Source of the DNA: Bacillus cereus
GTDB taxonomy: Bacteria > Bacillota > Bacilli > Bacillales > Bacillaceae_G
Assembly (NCBI RefSeq): GCF_002584535.1
Contig: NZ_NUOT01000045.1
Span: 72,716-135,196 of the forward strand
Direction: 5' to 3'
DNA: 62,481 nucleotides
Every line of letters starts with the position of its first letter. The stretch's first letter is position 1. This document shows positions 53,870-62,375 of this stretch, one piece after another. The notes under the pieces are model-generated. The model was not told the origin of the DNA and did no database searches. It saw nothing but the letters and a program-made list of their open reading frames with translations. Both the position numbers and the translations under genes were made by a program.

Positions 53870-54217
53870 ATGAAGAAAAACGTAATAGTCTTGTTGATAT
53901 GTATGGTGGTAGGAATCGGAGCGATAGCAATTGTGATATATAATAAGAAAAGTGAACAATGTATAGCAGTTGCTATTCAAATAAAATCCGTTGTTGTAGA
54001 TCATAACAACATGCCTTTAGCAAATGTTAAAGTTTATGAGGGCTCAATTACAAATAAGGAACGTGCTATTTCAAATTCACAAGGTGAATTTGATTTTTAT
54101 TCTGGTGTTTGTGGTAAGATTACTTTACAATTGGTTACTCCAGATGGGGAGAGCTATACGCAAAAATATGATAGAGAAAATGTACCTAAATTAATTCAAT
54201 TGGAAAATGAACATTGA
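53870..54217 (+). CDS. Small membrane-anchored transthyretin/CarboxypepD-reg-like protein
   Basis: 115 aa: an N-terminal anchor (VIVLLICMVVGIGAIAIVIY, about 5-24) and an outside domain like the bacterial carboxypeptidase-regulatory/transthyretin fold (VVVDHNNMPLANVKVYEGSI, then AISNSQGEFDFYSGVCGKIT). Two cysteines, near 32 and 78. TAGGAGGC lies before the ATG. It sits 22 bp after the MocR gene and 10 bp before the SDR gene, so it may be co-transcribed with both. A decayed copy is at 49885. Function unknown; such domains often form small surface modules. Confidence 0.75.
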   Translation: MKKNVIVLLICMVVGIGAIAIVIYNKKSEQCIAVAIQIKSVVVDHNNMPLANVKVYEGSITNKERAISNSQGEFDFYSGVCGKITLQLVTPDGESYTQKYDRENVPKLIQLENEH

Positions 54218-54227
54218 GGAGAATAAT

Positions 54228-55106
54228 ATGAAACCATTACAAGGAAAAGTGGCAGTAGTTGCAGGAGCAACACGTGGTGCTGGAAGAGGAATAGCGATGA
54301 TGCTCGGTGAAGCCGGAGCGACTGTATATGTAACAGGGAGAAGTACAAAAGGAAATTTATCATCAATGGGAAGAATGGAAACAATTGAAGAAACAGCAGA
54401 ACTCGTTACAAAACAAGGCGGAAAAGGAATTGCCGTTCGTGTGGATCATACAGTAGAAGCAGATATTAAAGCACTATTTAATAGAATCCAAGAAGAACAA
54501 AACGGAAAACTTGATATTTTAGTAAATGATGTTTGGGGCGGCGATCCGCTTACTGAATGGGAAAAAGATTTTTGGGAGCATGATTTACATAACGGCTTGC
54601 TTATGCAACAACGTGCTGTCCATTCACATATGATGACAAGTTATTATGGTGTTCCGCTTATGGTGAAAAATAAGAAAGGACTTGTTATTGAAATTACAGA
54701 TGGGATTGATTATCAGTACCGCGGTAATTTATATTATAGCTTAGCGAAAATCTCAACAATTCACTTAGCAGAAGCGATGGCAAAAGATTTAGAGAAACAT
54801 GGTATTACTGCAGTTGCGGTAAGTCCTGGCTTTCTCCGTTCTGAAGCAATGTTAGATTTATTTGGTGTGACTGAGGAAAATTGGCAAGAAGGTGTAAAGG
54901 AAGATCCTCACTTTATCGCATCTGAAACACCTTTCTTTGTAGGAAGAGCAATTGCTGCTTTAGCAAGTGATTCAAACGTTCATAATAAAACAGGGAAAGC
55001 GCTTAGTTCATGGGAGTTGGCGAGGGAATATGGGTTTAAAGATATTGACGGAAGACAACCTGATTGGGGAAAATATTTCGAAGAGAATGTGTTAAAAGAA
55101 CAATGA
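54228..55106 (+). CDS. Short-chain dehydrogenase/reductase (SDR)
   Basis: 292 aa NAD(P)-dependent oxidoreductase. The cofactor motif VVAGATRGAGRGIAMMLGEA (TGxxxGxG type) is at about 11-30, the Arg turn after the second strand is VTGRSTKGN, and the catalytic YYSLAK places Tyr and Lys near 170-174. A longer than usual C-terminal part (about 200-292) is typical of a B. cereus SDR group. The ATG at 54228 has GAGGAG 6 nt upstream; an in-frame ATG at 54207 lies inside the previous gene. Substrate unknown. Confidence 0.88.
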   Translation: MKPLQGKVAVVAGATRGAGRGIAMMLGEAGATVYVTGRSTKGNLSSMGRMETIEETAELVTKQGGKGIAVRVDHTVEADIKALFNRIQEEQNGKLDILVNDVWGGDPLTEWEKDFWEHDLHNGLLMQQRAVHSHMMTSYYGVPLMVKNKKGLVIEITDGIDYQYRGNLYYSLAKISTIHLAEAMAKDLEKHGITAVAVSPGFLRSEAMLDLFGVTEENWQEGVKEDPHFIASETPFFVGRAIAALASDSNVHNKTGKALSSWELAREYGFKDIDGRQPDWGKYFEENVLKEQ

Positions 55107-55193
55107 GTATTATATAAAATTAAATGAAGGCTAAGAACCCTTTATAAATCGGTTTTTAAGTCTTCTTTTTTGTTATTACAATCCTTGCTGATT

Positions 55194-55256
55194 AAATAGC
55201 TTCCTTTTTTATGTTCACCTTCCTTTTATAGTTAAAACGAACAAGCTATTTTTTTG
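55194..55256 (+). terminator. Loose hairpin with T tract before the CHRD gene
   Basis: AAATAGCTT (55194-55202) can pair with AAGCTATTT (55241-55249), followed by more T. The 38-nt loop makes it a weak terminator candidate; it abuts the ATG at 55261. Confidence 0.5.
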
Positions 55257-55260
55257 TCTA

Positions 55261-55713
55261 ATGAATAATATATGGCATCAAATAAATAAGGAAGTGAATC
55301 ACACATTGTCCCAATGTTTTATTGCTAAATTAGGAGGCCGGGAGGAAGTGCCCTCTGTTTGTACAAATGCTTTTGGAATAGCACAATTTAGAATTAATGA
55401 TGATTTTACGATACTTCCATTCAAACTGGTAGTGCATGATATAGAACGAGTGACTGCTGCTCATATTCATTTAGGAGAGGGAGTAGAAAATGGTCCAGTT
55501 GTTGTTTTTCTATTTGGTCCGGTTACACGAGGAATTAGTGTAGATAGAGGAGTGGTAACAGGAACGATTACAGCATCTGATCTTGTGGGTCCTTTACAGG
55601 GAATATCATTACTGGATCTCGTAAGAAAGATGAGTGCTGGTAATACTTATGTAAACGTTCATACGGAAAAACATCCAAATGGAGAAATTAGAGGACAGAT
55701 AAAAAGATTTTAA
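55261..55713 (+). CDS. CHRD-domain protein
   Basis: Up to 150 aa. The CHRD domain (about 18-148) shows FIAKLGGREEVPSVCTNAFG, TAAHIHLGEGVENGPVVVFL and YVNVHTEKHPNGEIRGQI. These are the repeat motifs (A.HIH.G, N.H....P.GEIRG) of this beta-rich family, found in secreted and spore proteins of Bacillus. No signal peptide. The start is doubtful: the ATG at 55261 follows a T tract without a ribosome binding site, while a TTG at 55306 has AAGGAAG 10-11 nt upstream and would give a 135-aa protein. Function unknown. Confidence 0.8.
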   Translation: MNNIWHQINKEVNHTLSQCFIAKLGGREEVPSVCTNAFGIAQFRINDDFTILPFKLVVHDIERVTAAHIHLGEGVENGPVVVFLFGPVTRGISVDRGVVTGTITASDLVGPLQGISLLDLVRKMSAGNTYVNVHTEKHPNGEIRGQIKRF

Positions 55714-55779
55714 AATTTCTTAACTGTATATTGTTAGTGCAGAATATAATCCCCTATTTTTTCTTATAAGTATGATGAC

Positions 55780-55818
55780 AAAAACCTTTAGACATAATTA
55801 TGACTAAAGGTTTTTAAT
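55780..55818. terminator. Terminator after the CHRD gene
   Basis: A 12-bp stem, AAAAACCTTTAG (55780-55791) with CTAAAGGTTTTT (55804-55815). Confidence 0.85.
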
Positions 55819-55865
55819 GTGGGGAAATGTATACAGGACCAACAATTTTAAAGGAGGTTAAGTTC

Positions 55866-55967
55866 ATGGAAGATAATAAAAAATCGATCCTTGCTTTTAT
55901 CGTGTTAGTTTTAGGTTTAGTGTTTTTTGTTGGAGGTATGGTTTATAGCTTGTGGGGACCATTTTAA
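55866..55967 (+). CDS. 33-residue membrane microprotein
   Basis: ATG at 55866 with a perfect AAGGAGG (55851-55857) 8 nt upstream. The product is MEDNKKSILAFIVLVLGL followed by a second half VFFVGGMVYSLWGPF: a short charged N-terminus and one membrane helix. It is preceded by a terminator and followed by the PAP2 gene about 100 bp on. No family is recognised, but the start signals are excellent. Confidence 0.6.
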   Translation: MEDNKKSILAFIVLVLGLVFFVGGMVYSLWGPF

Positions 55968-56067
55968 ATTTGTTCGTGACTAACTGCCCCTGGGTAATCC
56001 AGTCATAAATTCCTTTTTATTAGTTAGGTTAAGTTATATATTTCGAACATAAAGGAGAACATTAGCA

Positions 56068-56622
56068 ATGAATTATATACTATTTAAAGCGATAAATGGT
56101 CTTGCTAGACGAGGAACTACTATGGATACGATAATGATTTTTATCTCACAGAAGACTCGATATTTATACCTTTTCATATTAATATGTATGTGGTTTAGAA
56201 ACAATTTCTACAAAAAAATTATTTTGTATGCAGGAATTTCAGCAGGAGTCACTTTAATTATAAATCGTATCATCCAAATTTTTTATTTTAAACCTCGTCC
56301 TTTTATTGTTCATCGAATTCGTTTGCTTATTCCATCAAAAAATAATTCTTCATTCCCAAGTAAACATACTGCTTTAGCTTCTGCTGTAGCAACTTCCATT
56401 TTACTTCATGAACGTTGCATGGGCTCTATTATGTGGTTATTAGCAGTTTTGACAGGTTTTTCACGTGTTTGGGTAGGGCATCATTATCCATTTGACATAA
56501 TTGGGAGTGCTGTTATAGGTAGTCTAACAAGCATTGTTATTGATAAAAATACATATACGTTTCAATCTTTTACTACTTGGATTATAAAGATGTATTCATC
56601 GTTTACAAAATTATTTAAATGA
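56068..56622 (+). CDS. PAP2-family membrane phosphatase (undecaprenyl-diphosphatase BcrC-like)
   Basis: 184 aa with five or six membrane segments. The three PAP2 motifs are present: KPRPF (about 79-83, K-x6-RP region), SFPSKHTALA near 101-110 with the catalytic His, and SRVWVGHHYPFDIIG near 136-150 with the second catalytic His and the Asp. The enzyme should dephosphorylate undecaprenyl pyrophosphate or another lipid phosphate on the outer membrane face, aiding wall synthesis and bacitracin tolerance. AAAGGAGAAC lies before the ATG. Lipid specificity is inferred. Confidence 0.88.
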   Translation: MNYILFKAINGLARRGTTMDTIMIFISQKTRYLYLFILICMWFRNNFYKKIILYAGISAGVTLIINRIIQIFYFKPRPFIVHRIRLLIPSKNNSSFPSKHTALASAVATSILLHERCMGSIMWLLAVLTGFSRVWVGHHYPFDIIGSAVIGSLTSIVIDKNTYTFQSFTTWIIKMYSSFTKLFK

Positions 56623-56750
56623 AAAGAAGCAGCAACTCTCCTTTTTTATTCTCAAAAATTATACCCGATATAAAGAGAACATCCACTTCTTTTTGTGAAA
56701 TTTGAAACAACCTAGTAAATAGATGAGGAGAAATAGGAATTGACTAGGAT

Positions 56751-56797
56751 AACTAAAAACTAGGCACGGCTAGTATATACTTGTTTTTAGTTTTTAT
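56751..56797 (+). terminator. Terminator between the PAP2 and DUF421 genes
   Basis: AACTAAAAAC (56751-56760) pairs with GTTTTTAGTT (56783-56792), followed by TTTAT. Confidence 0.75.
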
Positions 56798-56872
56798 GTG
56801 CTGTGTGAACAATAAAGAACTGGATCAATGGTAATGCTATTTATTAATTACCATTAAAGGAATGGATTGTTG

Positions 56873-57370
56873 ATGAATATTTTTTTTGAAAGCATAATTT
56901 TAATTGTTACGGGTATCCTTGCGTTAAAATTAACCGGAAGTAAATCTGTTAGTCAGATGACACGAGCTGAGATTATTATTGTTGTCTCCATTGCGCGTAT
57001 TATTGTAGAGCCGGTATTAAGTAGGAAAGTAGGGCCATCAATCCTTGCAGCTTGTATATTTTCAGGCATTTTACTTGTTATTCATTATGTAGAAGTGAAA
57101 TCAAGGGGGATAGAAAAATTTTTAAATGGTAATAGCATTGTTATTGTTGAGGATGGAGAAATTTTGAAAAATAATTTGAGACGTACGAAAATAACAGAAC
57201 AGCAATTACTTATGTATTTAAGAGAACAGGGAATTCATGATATAACAACATTACAGCAAGCAACAGCAGAACCGAACGGTCGCATCGGATATCAATTAAC
57301 AGCTGGCGCGCAGCCGGTTACATGTGAAATGTTAGAAAAGATGTTGCATCAATACAACCTGAAAAAATAG
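56873..57370 (+). CDS. DUF421 (YetF-family) membrane protein
   Basis: 165 aa. Two or three N-terminal membrane segments (about 1-70) precede the soluble YetF/YrbG-like domain: GNSIVIVEDGEILKNNLRRT near 85-104 and LLMYLREQGIHDI near 111-123, with AEPNGRIGYQ later. DUF421 proteins in Bacillus are linked to membrane and spore physiology, without a known reaction. AAAGGA lies upstream; TTG codons at 56867 and 56870 are alternative starts with better spacing. Confidence 0.85.
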   Translation: MNIFFESIILIVTGILALKLTGSKSVSQMTRAEIIIVVSIARIIVEPVLSRKVGPSILAACIFSGILLVIHYVEVKSRGIEKFLNGNSIVIVEDGEILKNNLRRTKITEQQLLMYLREQGIHDITTLQQATAEPNGRIGYQLTAGAQPVTCEMLEKMLHQYNLKK

Positions 57371-57400
57371 TTAATATGGGGTATATTAACTATTTTTTAT
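57362..57400. terminator. Bidirectional terminator between convergent genes
   Basis: AAAATAGTTAATAT (about 57364-57377) pairs with ATATTAACTATTTT (about 57383-57396), with A and T tracts on the two sides. Confidence 0.85.
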
Positions 57401-58836
57401 TATTTTAAGGAATGTAGTAATACGTTATGAAGTCTTTTTAACCCAATCAACATGTCTTTTTCATTCAACATGGAGTAACTAATTCGTAAATAGTTATAGT
57501 TTGATTCATGATTCAAAATACAGGCCGTTCCTGGTAGGAATGAAACATTCACTTCATTCGCTTTTTTCAGTAGCATAAAAATATCAATTGAATTCGGAAG
57601 TGCTCCCCATAAATTAAAGCCACCTAGAGGTTTTTGAAAATAAACTTCTCCTGTTTGAAAAGTTAATATTTCTAGTGTTGTATCGCGTCTTACTTGTAAA
57701 GCAGTACGCAATTTTTCTAAATGGTTTTTCATTCTTTCTGCTCGTAAAAATGGAAGAAGTGCTTTTTGTGTCAATAATGGACTGCCTATATCCATCGAAG
57801 CTTTCACAGCGTATAACCATTCGAAAATAGGACCTTCTGCAGCTAATGCTGCAATACGAAGGCCTGGTGCTAATGTCTTACTGAATCCTTTTAAGTATAT
57901 AACATGCCCGTTTGCATCAAAGGTTTTAAGTGGAGCTGGAATTTTAGCACCCTCAAAATATATTTCTCCAAAAGAATCATCTTCAATTATAAAGAAATGA
58001 TATAGCTCCGCTAGTTCTACAAGTTCCATTCGTCTTCTTTTACTCATAACAGTACCTGTAGGGTTTTGAAAAGTAGGATTTACATAAATTAAAGTCGGCT
58101 TCTTTTTTTGACAAACTTCATCGATTAAATCAGAACGAATCCCTTGTTCATCAAGCTCAATTGGGATGATTTGAACCCCTTTATTTATAAATACATCGAT
58201 TGCGGCACCATAGCACGGGCTCTCTATTATAACTGTGTCACCTGGTTTTAATAATGTTTGAGCAATTAAATCAATTCCTTGCTGAGCACCACTTGTAATT
58301 AATAAAGTAGAAGAGTCTACAGATAGTTTTTGATAATCCTTTAAATATCTTGCAATTTCTATTCGAAGTTCTTCATCTCCTTGAACTGATCCATAAGTTG
58401 CCAATATCATTTGATTGTCCGCTATTATTTTTTGCATTTCACCCGAAAGAAAAGGATTGGGTAAAAGCCGAGGATAAAGAATAGCTTGTGAAAAATCATA
58501 ATGCTTTCTATGTTGATTCATTACATATTGAGATCGCATGACATTGATTGATTTTCTATGTTGCCAATCATATGGCTTCGGCTGATTTTTCCGATTTATC
58601 GGTTTATGTATATACACACCTTTTCCTTGCTGAATATATACATATCCTTTCGTTTCTAACTTTTTATAGGCTTTACGAACGGTTAATATGCTTATCTGTA
58701 AATCATCCGCCATAGAGCGTAATGAAGGTAAAAAATCCCCATTTGATAGCATTCCACTTTGAATCCGCTCAACGATTTGCATATAAATTTGTTGATAGAA
58801 TGGTATGTTAGATTCTTTCCGCAGTATAATCTTCAT
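57400..58836 (-). CDS. MocR-type GntR/aminotransferase transcriptional regulator
   Basis: 478 aa. GntR winged helix at about 5-75 (NIPFYQQIYMQIVERIQSG, then FLPSLRSMADDLQISILTVR). A linker and a class I aminotransferase-like domain follow with all usual marks: TSGAQQGIDLIAQTLL, FQNPTGTVMS, IEDDSFGEI and the PLP lysine in LKGFSKTLAPGLRI. The ATG at 58836 is used as AGGTGA lies just upstream; earlier in-frame starts lack a site. Divergent from the EamA exporter at 58985; the direct repeats between them are its likely operator. Confidence 0.9.
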   Translation of the reverse strand: MKIILRKESNIPFYQQIYMQIVERIQSGMLSNGDFLPSLRSMADDLQISILTVRKAYKKLETKGYVYIQQGKGVYIHKPINRKNQPKPYDWQHRKSINVMRSQYVMNQHRKHYDFSQAILYPRLLPNPFLSGEMQKIIADNQMILATYGSVQGDEELRIEIARYLKDYQKLSVDSSTLLITSGAQQGIDLIAQTLLKPGDTVIIESPCYGAAIDVFINKGVQIIPIELDEQGIRSDLIDEVCQKKKPTLIYVNPTFQNPTGTVMSKRRRMELVELAELYHFFIIEDDSFGEIYFEGAKIPAPLKTFDANGHVIYLKGFSKTLAPGLRIAALAAEGPIFEWLYAVKASMDIGSPLLTQKALLPFLRAERMKNHLEKLRTALQVRRDTTLEILTFQTGEVYFQKPLGGFNLWGALPNSIDIFMLLKKANEVNVSFLPGTACILNHESNYNYLRISYSMLNEKDMLIGLKRLHNVLLHSLK

Positions 58837-58908
58837 CAGCTCACCTAAGTTTCTTTTTAATTTAATTAAATCCAAAAACATATGCAGAAGCAACTATAGA
58901 TTTATCAA

Positions 58909-58945
58909 ACTGTTATACGCCTTGATATACTGTTATACACTGTTT
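58909..58945. promoter_or_regulatory. Direct-repeat operator of the MocR/EamA divergent pair
   Basis: ACTGTTATAC occurs at 58909-58918 and 58929-58938, exactly 20 bp (two helical turns) apart, with a third partial ACTGTTT at 58939-58945. Direct repeats, rather than palindromes, are typical MocR binding sites. They lie between the regulator start (58836) and the exporter start (58985). Confidence 0.7.
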
Positions 58946-58984
58946 CCTCTATACTCATTTCAAGAATACAAAGGAGGAAATGAA

Positions 58985-59902
58985 ATGGTCATTTTTAATT
59001 ATATTTTAATTTGTATAATTTTTGGGACAACATTTTTAACAATTAAAATTGGGATTGAAGCGGGGACGCCACCATTATTCTCGGCGGGAATTCGTTTCTT
59101 TTTGGCAGGCGTTATTCTTATTATCATATTTTCCTTAAAACGAAAACATGTCATGCCATACTTGTTATCAAAAAGAATTATGTACACTGGTTTTTGTTTA
59201 ACCTTTATGACATTTGCAACGTTATACTGGGCAGAACAGTATATCTCTTCTGGATTAGCAGCTATTCTTTCTGCGACAGGGCCAATGATGATTTTGTTAT
59301 TACAAGTGAAAAGAAATAAAACAAAATTACAAAGGGAACAACTTCTTGCACTAATCATAGCGATTAGTGGAGTTGTTTGTATTTCCTTACCAGGTATGCA
59401 TCAACATTTCACTTTTATATGGAGTATTGCTTGTTTTGTTATATTAATAGGAGAATTGTTTTATGCAATAGGCTCCATTTGTTCAAAAGAAATACTTTCA
59501 GATTTGCCAAAAGTATCGCCATTTCTTATTAACGGAATCCAAATGTTTTACGGTGGAGTTTTTCTGTTGATTACTTCTATTTTTACAGAACAGCCAAATC
59601 TAGCTATGTTAACATCTTGGAGTGTACAATGGCCCATTTTGTATCTCGTATTTATTGGATCAATTGGTGGCCATGGACTCTATTATTGGCTCTTATCGAA
59701 AACAAATCCAGTTTTCCCATCAACTTGGCTGTATGTATCCCCATTAATTGCTGTTATTACAGGATACGTATTTTTAGGGGAACCAATTAATCCATTAATG
59801 GGAATCGGAGCATGTCTCATCTTGATTGATGTATTTTTAGCAAATCGCTCTACACTTGAAGTGTATTTTAAACAGGGAAGATTATTTAAAAAAGAAATGT
59901 AA
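58985..59902 (+). CDS. EamA-family (DMT) transporter
   Basis: 305 aa with ten hydrophobic segments in two EamA repeats: the first from about residue 5 (ILICIIFGTTFLTIKIGIEA), the second from about 150 with GSIGGHGLYYWLLSKTNPVF near 235-254 and LGEPINPLMGIGACLI near the end. Members export amino acids or other metabolites. AAGGAGG lies 7 nt before the ATG at 58985; an ATG at 58980 is out of frame. Probably switched on by the divergent MocR protein in response to its PLP-linked ligand. Confidence 0.9.
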   Translation: MVIFNYILICIIFGTTFLTIKIGIEAGTPPLFSAGIRFFLAGVILIIIFSLKRKHVMPYLLSKRIMYTGFCLTFMTFATLYWAEQYISSGLAAILSATGPMMILLLQVKRNKTKLQREQLLALIIAISGVVCISLPGMHQHFTFIWSIACFVILIGELFYAIGSICSKEILSDLPKVSPFLINGIQMFYGGVFLLITSIFTEQPNLAMLTSWSVQWPILYLVFIGSIGGHGLYYWLLSKTNPVFPSTWLYVSPLIAVITGYVFLGEPINPLMGIGACLILIDVFLANRSTLEVYFKQGRLFKKEM

Positions 59903-60030
59903 AATTATATTTTGGTTGTGAAATAAAAGAATATTTTATCTTAATGTGCCTACAAATGACAGAAAAAACAAATTATTAGATAGAGTTAGAACTTTTTATA
60001 TGTTATAATTATATATTGTTTTTATAAAAT

Positions 60031-60056
60031 GGCCCTGTATATGATAGGGCTTTTTT
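60031..60056 (+). terminator. Terminator after the EamA gene
   Basis: GCCCT (60032-60036) pairs with AGGGC (60046-60050), followed by six T. Confidence 0.8.
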
Positions 60057-60115
60057 GAGTTGTAAAGTGATAAGGAGAAAAATTATTATTCAACAAAGGG
60101 ATAGGAGAGATACAT

Positions 60116-60643
60116 GTGAAACAAGCATTAATTGTTATCGATTTGCAAGAAATCTTTTTTTCAGAAGAAAAAAATCACTTATATCAGCATGAACAATTAC
60201 TTGAAAATGTGAACACAGTCATTAACTGGGCAAAAGTAAAGGAGATACCAGTAATTTTCATTCAGCATACAGATCAAAATCCATCAGATGAAATGGCGAA
60301 GGGGAAGTATGCCTGGGAATTACATAAAGGGTTGTACCGAGAAAGTAATGATATTGTTATAGAAAAAATCACATGGGACGCCTTCTATCAAACTACTTTA
60401 GAGGAAACTTTAAAAAAATTAGGTATAGAGCAATTAATTTTTGTGGGTGCTCAAACTGAATTTTGTTTAGATACGACTATACGAATTGCCTATAGTAAGG
60501 GATATCAACATAATTTGCTAGTAAAGGGTGCGCATAGTACGTTAAATAGCAATCAACTTAGCGCCAAGCAAATTATTGAGCATCATGAGTCTGTATGGAA
60601 TAACCGTTTTGTGCAAATGCAGCCGCTTGATTTATATAAGTGA
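60116..60643 (+). CDS. Isochorismatase-family cysteine hydrolase
   Basis: 175 aa. The Asp-Lys-Cys triad is complete: D9 (LIVIDLQEIFF), K84 (VIEKITWDAF) and C117 (GAQTEFCLDTT), with the cis-peptide region VGAQTEFC. Members hydrolyse amides such as nicotinamide or related small molecules. The GTG start has GGGATAGGAG 6 nt upstream. The substrate is not predictable; the length matches the family. Confidence 0.9.
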   Translation: MKQALIVIDLQEIFFSEEKNHLYQHEQLLENVNTVINWAKVKEIPVIFIQHTDQNPSDEMAKGKYAWELHKGLYRESNDIVIEKITWDAFYQTTLEETLKKLGIEQLIFVGAQTEFCLDTTIRIAYSKGYQHNLLVKGAHSTLNSNQLSAKQIIEHHESVWNNRFVQMQPLDLYK

Positions 60644-60851
60644 TGAGAGAAATCATGAAGCTTTTCCAATCCCATTAAACAACTTGAATAAAATAGGGAC
60701 TAGATGTTATGATTCCCGGTATTAAAGAAGAACCGCTAGAGAATGCAATTGCTCCTCTTGAAATTAGAGTGCAAGCATCATTGAAAAAAGTCAGTATGTT
60801 TTTGAGTTTTAAAACAAGTACGAGGAAAATATTAATAGGAGGGGACGTCTT

Positions 60852-61310
60852 ATGGAGATAAAAATAGATGATTTAACCGGTACTGCAGTAGAAAAATTAT
60901 TGATGGATCATCTACAAAGCATGGCACTACATTCTCCCCCAGAAAGCAGGCATGCTCTAGATTTAGATGGATTGCGGAAAGAAGATATTACATTTTGGAG
61001 TGCATGGGAAGGTAATGATTTAGTTGGATGCTGCGCACTTAAAGAACTCAATAGTCAACATGGGGAAATAAAATCAATGAAAACATCTTCGTTGCATTTA
61101 AGAAAAGGTATTGCCAAGCGACTTCTTCAGCATATAATTGAGGAAGCAAAGCGACGTGGTTACCAGAGATTGAGTTTGGAAACAGGATCTATGGATGTCT
61201 TCAAACCGGCTAGAAGTTTGTATACAAGTATGGGATTTCAATATAGCAAACCGTTCTCGAAATATATAGAGGATCCAAATAGTGTGTTTATGGAAATGAA
61301 ATTTATGTAA
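60852..61310 (+). CDS. GNAT-family N-acetyltransferase
   Basis: 152 aa. The acetyl-CoA motif LHLRKGIAKRLLQHIIEEAK is at about 82-101, followed by the YTSMGFQYSKPF turn near 129-140. It resembles the YsnE-like group acting on small amines. GGAGGGGA lies 7 nt before the ATG. The preceding 60644-60851 contains an unsupported 50-codon open frame (60709-60861) without a ribosome binding site. Confidence 0.87.
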   Translation: MEIKIDDLTGTAVEKLLMDHLQSMALHSPPESRHALDLDGLRKEDITFWSAWEGNDLVGCCALKELNSQHGEIKSMKTSSLHLRKGIAKRLLQHIIEEAKRRGYQRLSLETGSMDVFKPARSLYTSMGFQYSKPFSKYIEDPNSVFMEMKFM

Positions 61311-61664
61311 ATGATGTAAATAACCGAAGAAATATTTGTATTTAATGAGAATGTATATCTACTTTATTTGTAATATTGTCGTAATAATCGTAATGATAAT
61401 TCTGAAAAGACAGAATTACATTCTGGTTCTAAGGGTATTTCTAATTGTTTTGTTGGATTTTAAGGAAGAGAAAGGTAAATACTTTTAAAGCAATATAAAA
61501 AGAAAATTAGGTATCTTTCTGCGCGTTAAATTAACATAAATAGGCATAAGTAGAGAGTTCAAATTTATTTGGATTTAAAGTGTTGTTAACCCTAATGAAA
61601 CACGAAGCAATCTAATCGCTTATATAATTAGATTGTAAGAGTTAATTGGAAAGAAGGGGTTACT
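61311..61664. other. Non-coding stretch with an inverted repeat
   Basis: No gene seen. A perfect 9-bp repeat CAATCTAAT (61608-61616) / ATTAGATTG (61627-61635) lies 30 bp before the methyltransferase start and may be an operator or RNA hairpin for that gene. A smaller AATTCTG/CAGAATT stem lies near 61400. Confidence 0.5.
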
Positions 61665-62375
61665 GTGAAAGAAATAATTAGTAGTTATGAAGATGTATTG
61701 AATATGTTAGATTCATTATTACGTGAACCAACTCAATTTTGGGATGGTTTTTATTCAAATCGTGAAGAAGAAGTTCCCTTTTTTACTAATAAACCAGATG
61801 AGAATCTCGTTAATTATTTCGAGAAAAAATTACTTAGTCCAGGAAAAGTTCTTGAATTTGGATGTGGTCCAGGCAGAAATGCAATTTACTTTGCTGAAAA
61901 AGGATGCTTAGTTGATGCAGTAGATTTATCACAGAAATCCATTCAATGGGCAACCGAACGTGCAAAGGAGAAAAATGTAAATGTAAATTTTATTTATAAC
62001 AATATCTTTGACTTAAAAATCAAAGAGAATACATACGATATTGTGTACGATTCAGGATGCTTTCATCATATTGCACCACACAGAAGAATGAATTATATAA
62101 ATTTGGTGAAAAAGGCTTTAAAACCAGGTGGTTATTTTGCAATCACTTGTTTTGTTCAAGGCGGAGAATTAGGTGGGGCAGACATAACGGATTGGGAAGT
62201 ATACAAACTACAAAGTCTTAAAGGTGGATTAGGATTTACAGCTGAAAAACTTAGAGCCATTTTTAGTGACTTTTCTGAAGTAGAAATACGTAGAATGAAG
62301 GAAATAAATCAATCAAACCCAGTTTTTGGTGTCTCTGGACTGTGGACAGCTTTATTTATGAGTAAAAAGAATTAA
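61665..62375 (+). CDS. Class I SAM-dependent methyltransferase
   Basis: 236 aa. The SAM-binding motif I is VLEFGCGPGRNAIYFAEKGC at about 63-82, motif II VDAVDLSQKSIQWA follows, and the acidic/aromatic motif near 130 (YDIVYDSGCFHHIAPHRR) precedes LKPGGYFAITCFV. It is of the Methyltransf_25/TehB-like type acting on small molecules. The GTG start has GAAGGGG 6 nt upstream. Substrate unknown. Confidence 0.88.
   Translation: MKEIISSYEDVLNMLDSLLREPTQFWDGFYSNREEEVPFFTNKPDENLVNYFEKKLLSPGKVLEFGCGPGRNAIYFAEKGCLVDAVDLSQKSIQWATERAKEKNVNVNFIYNNIFDLKIKENTYDIVYDSGCFHHIAPHRRMNYINLVKKALKPGGYFAITCFVQGGELGGADITDWEVYKLQSLKGGLGFTAEKLRAIFSDFSEVEIRRMKEINQSNPVFGVSGLWTALFMSKKN

Noticed and set aside
60709-60861. 50-codon open frame overlapping the GNAT start
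   Set aside because: No ribosome binding site and no family match; overlap with the next gene could be chance.
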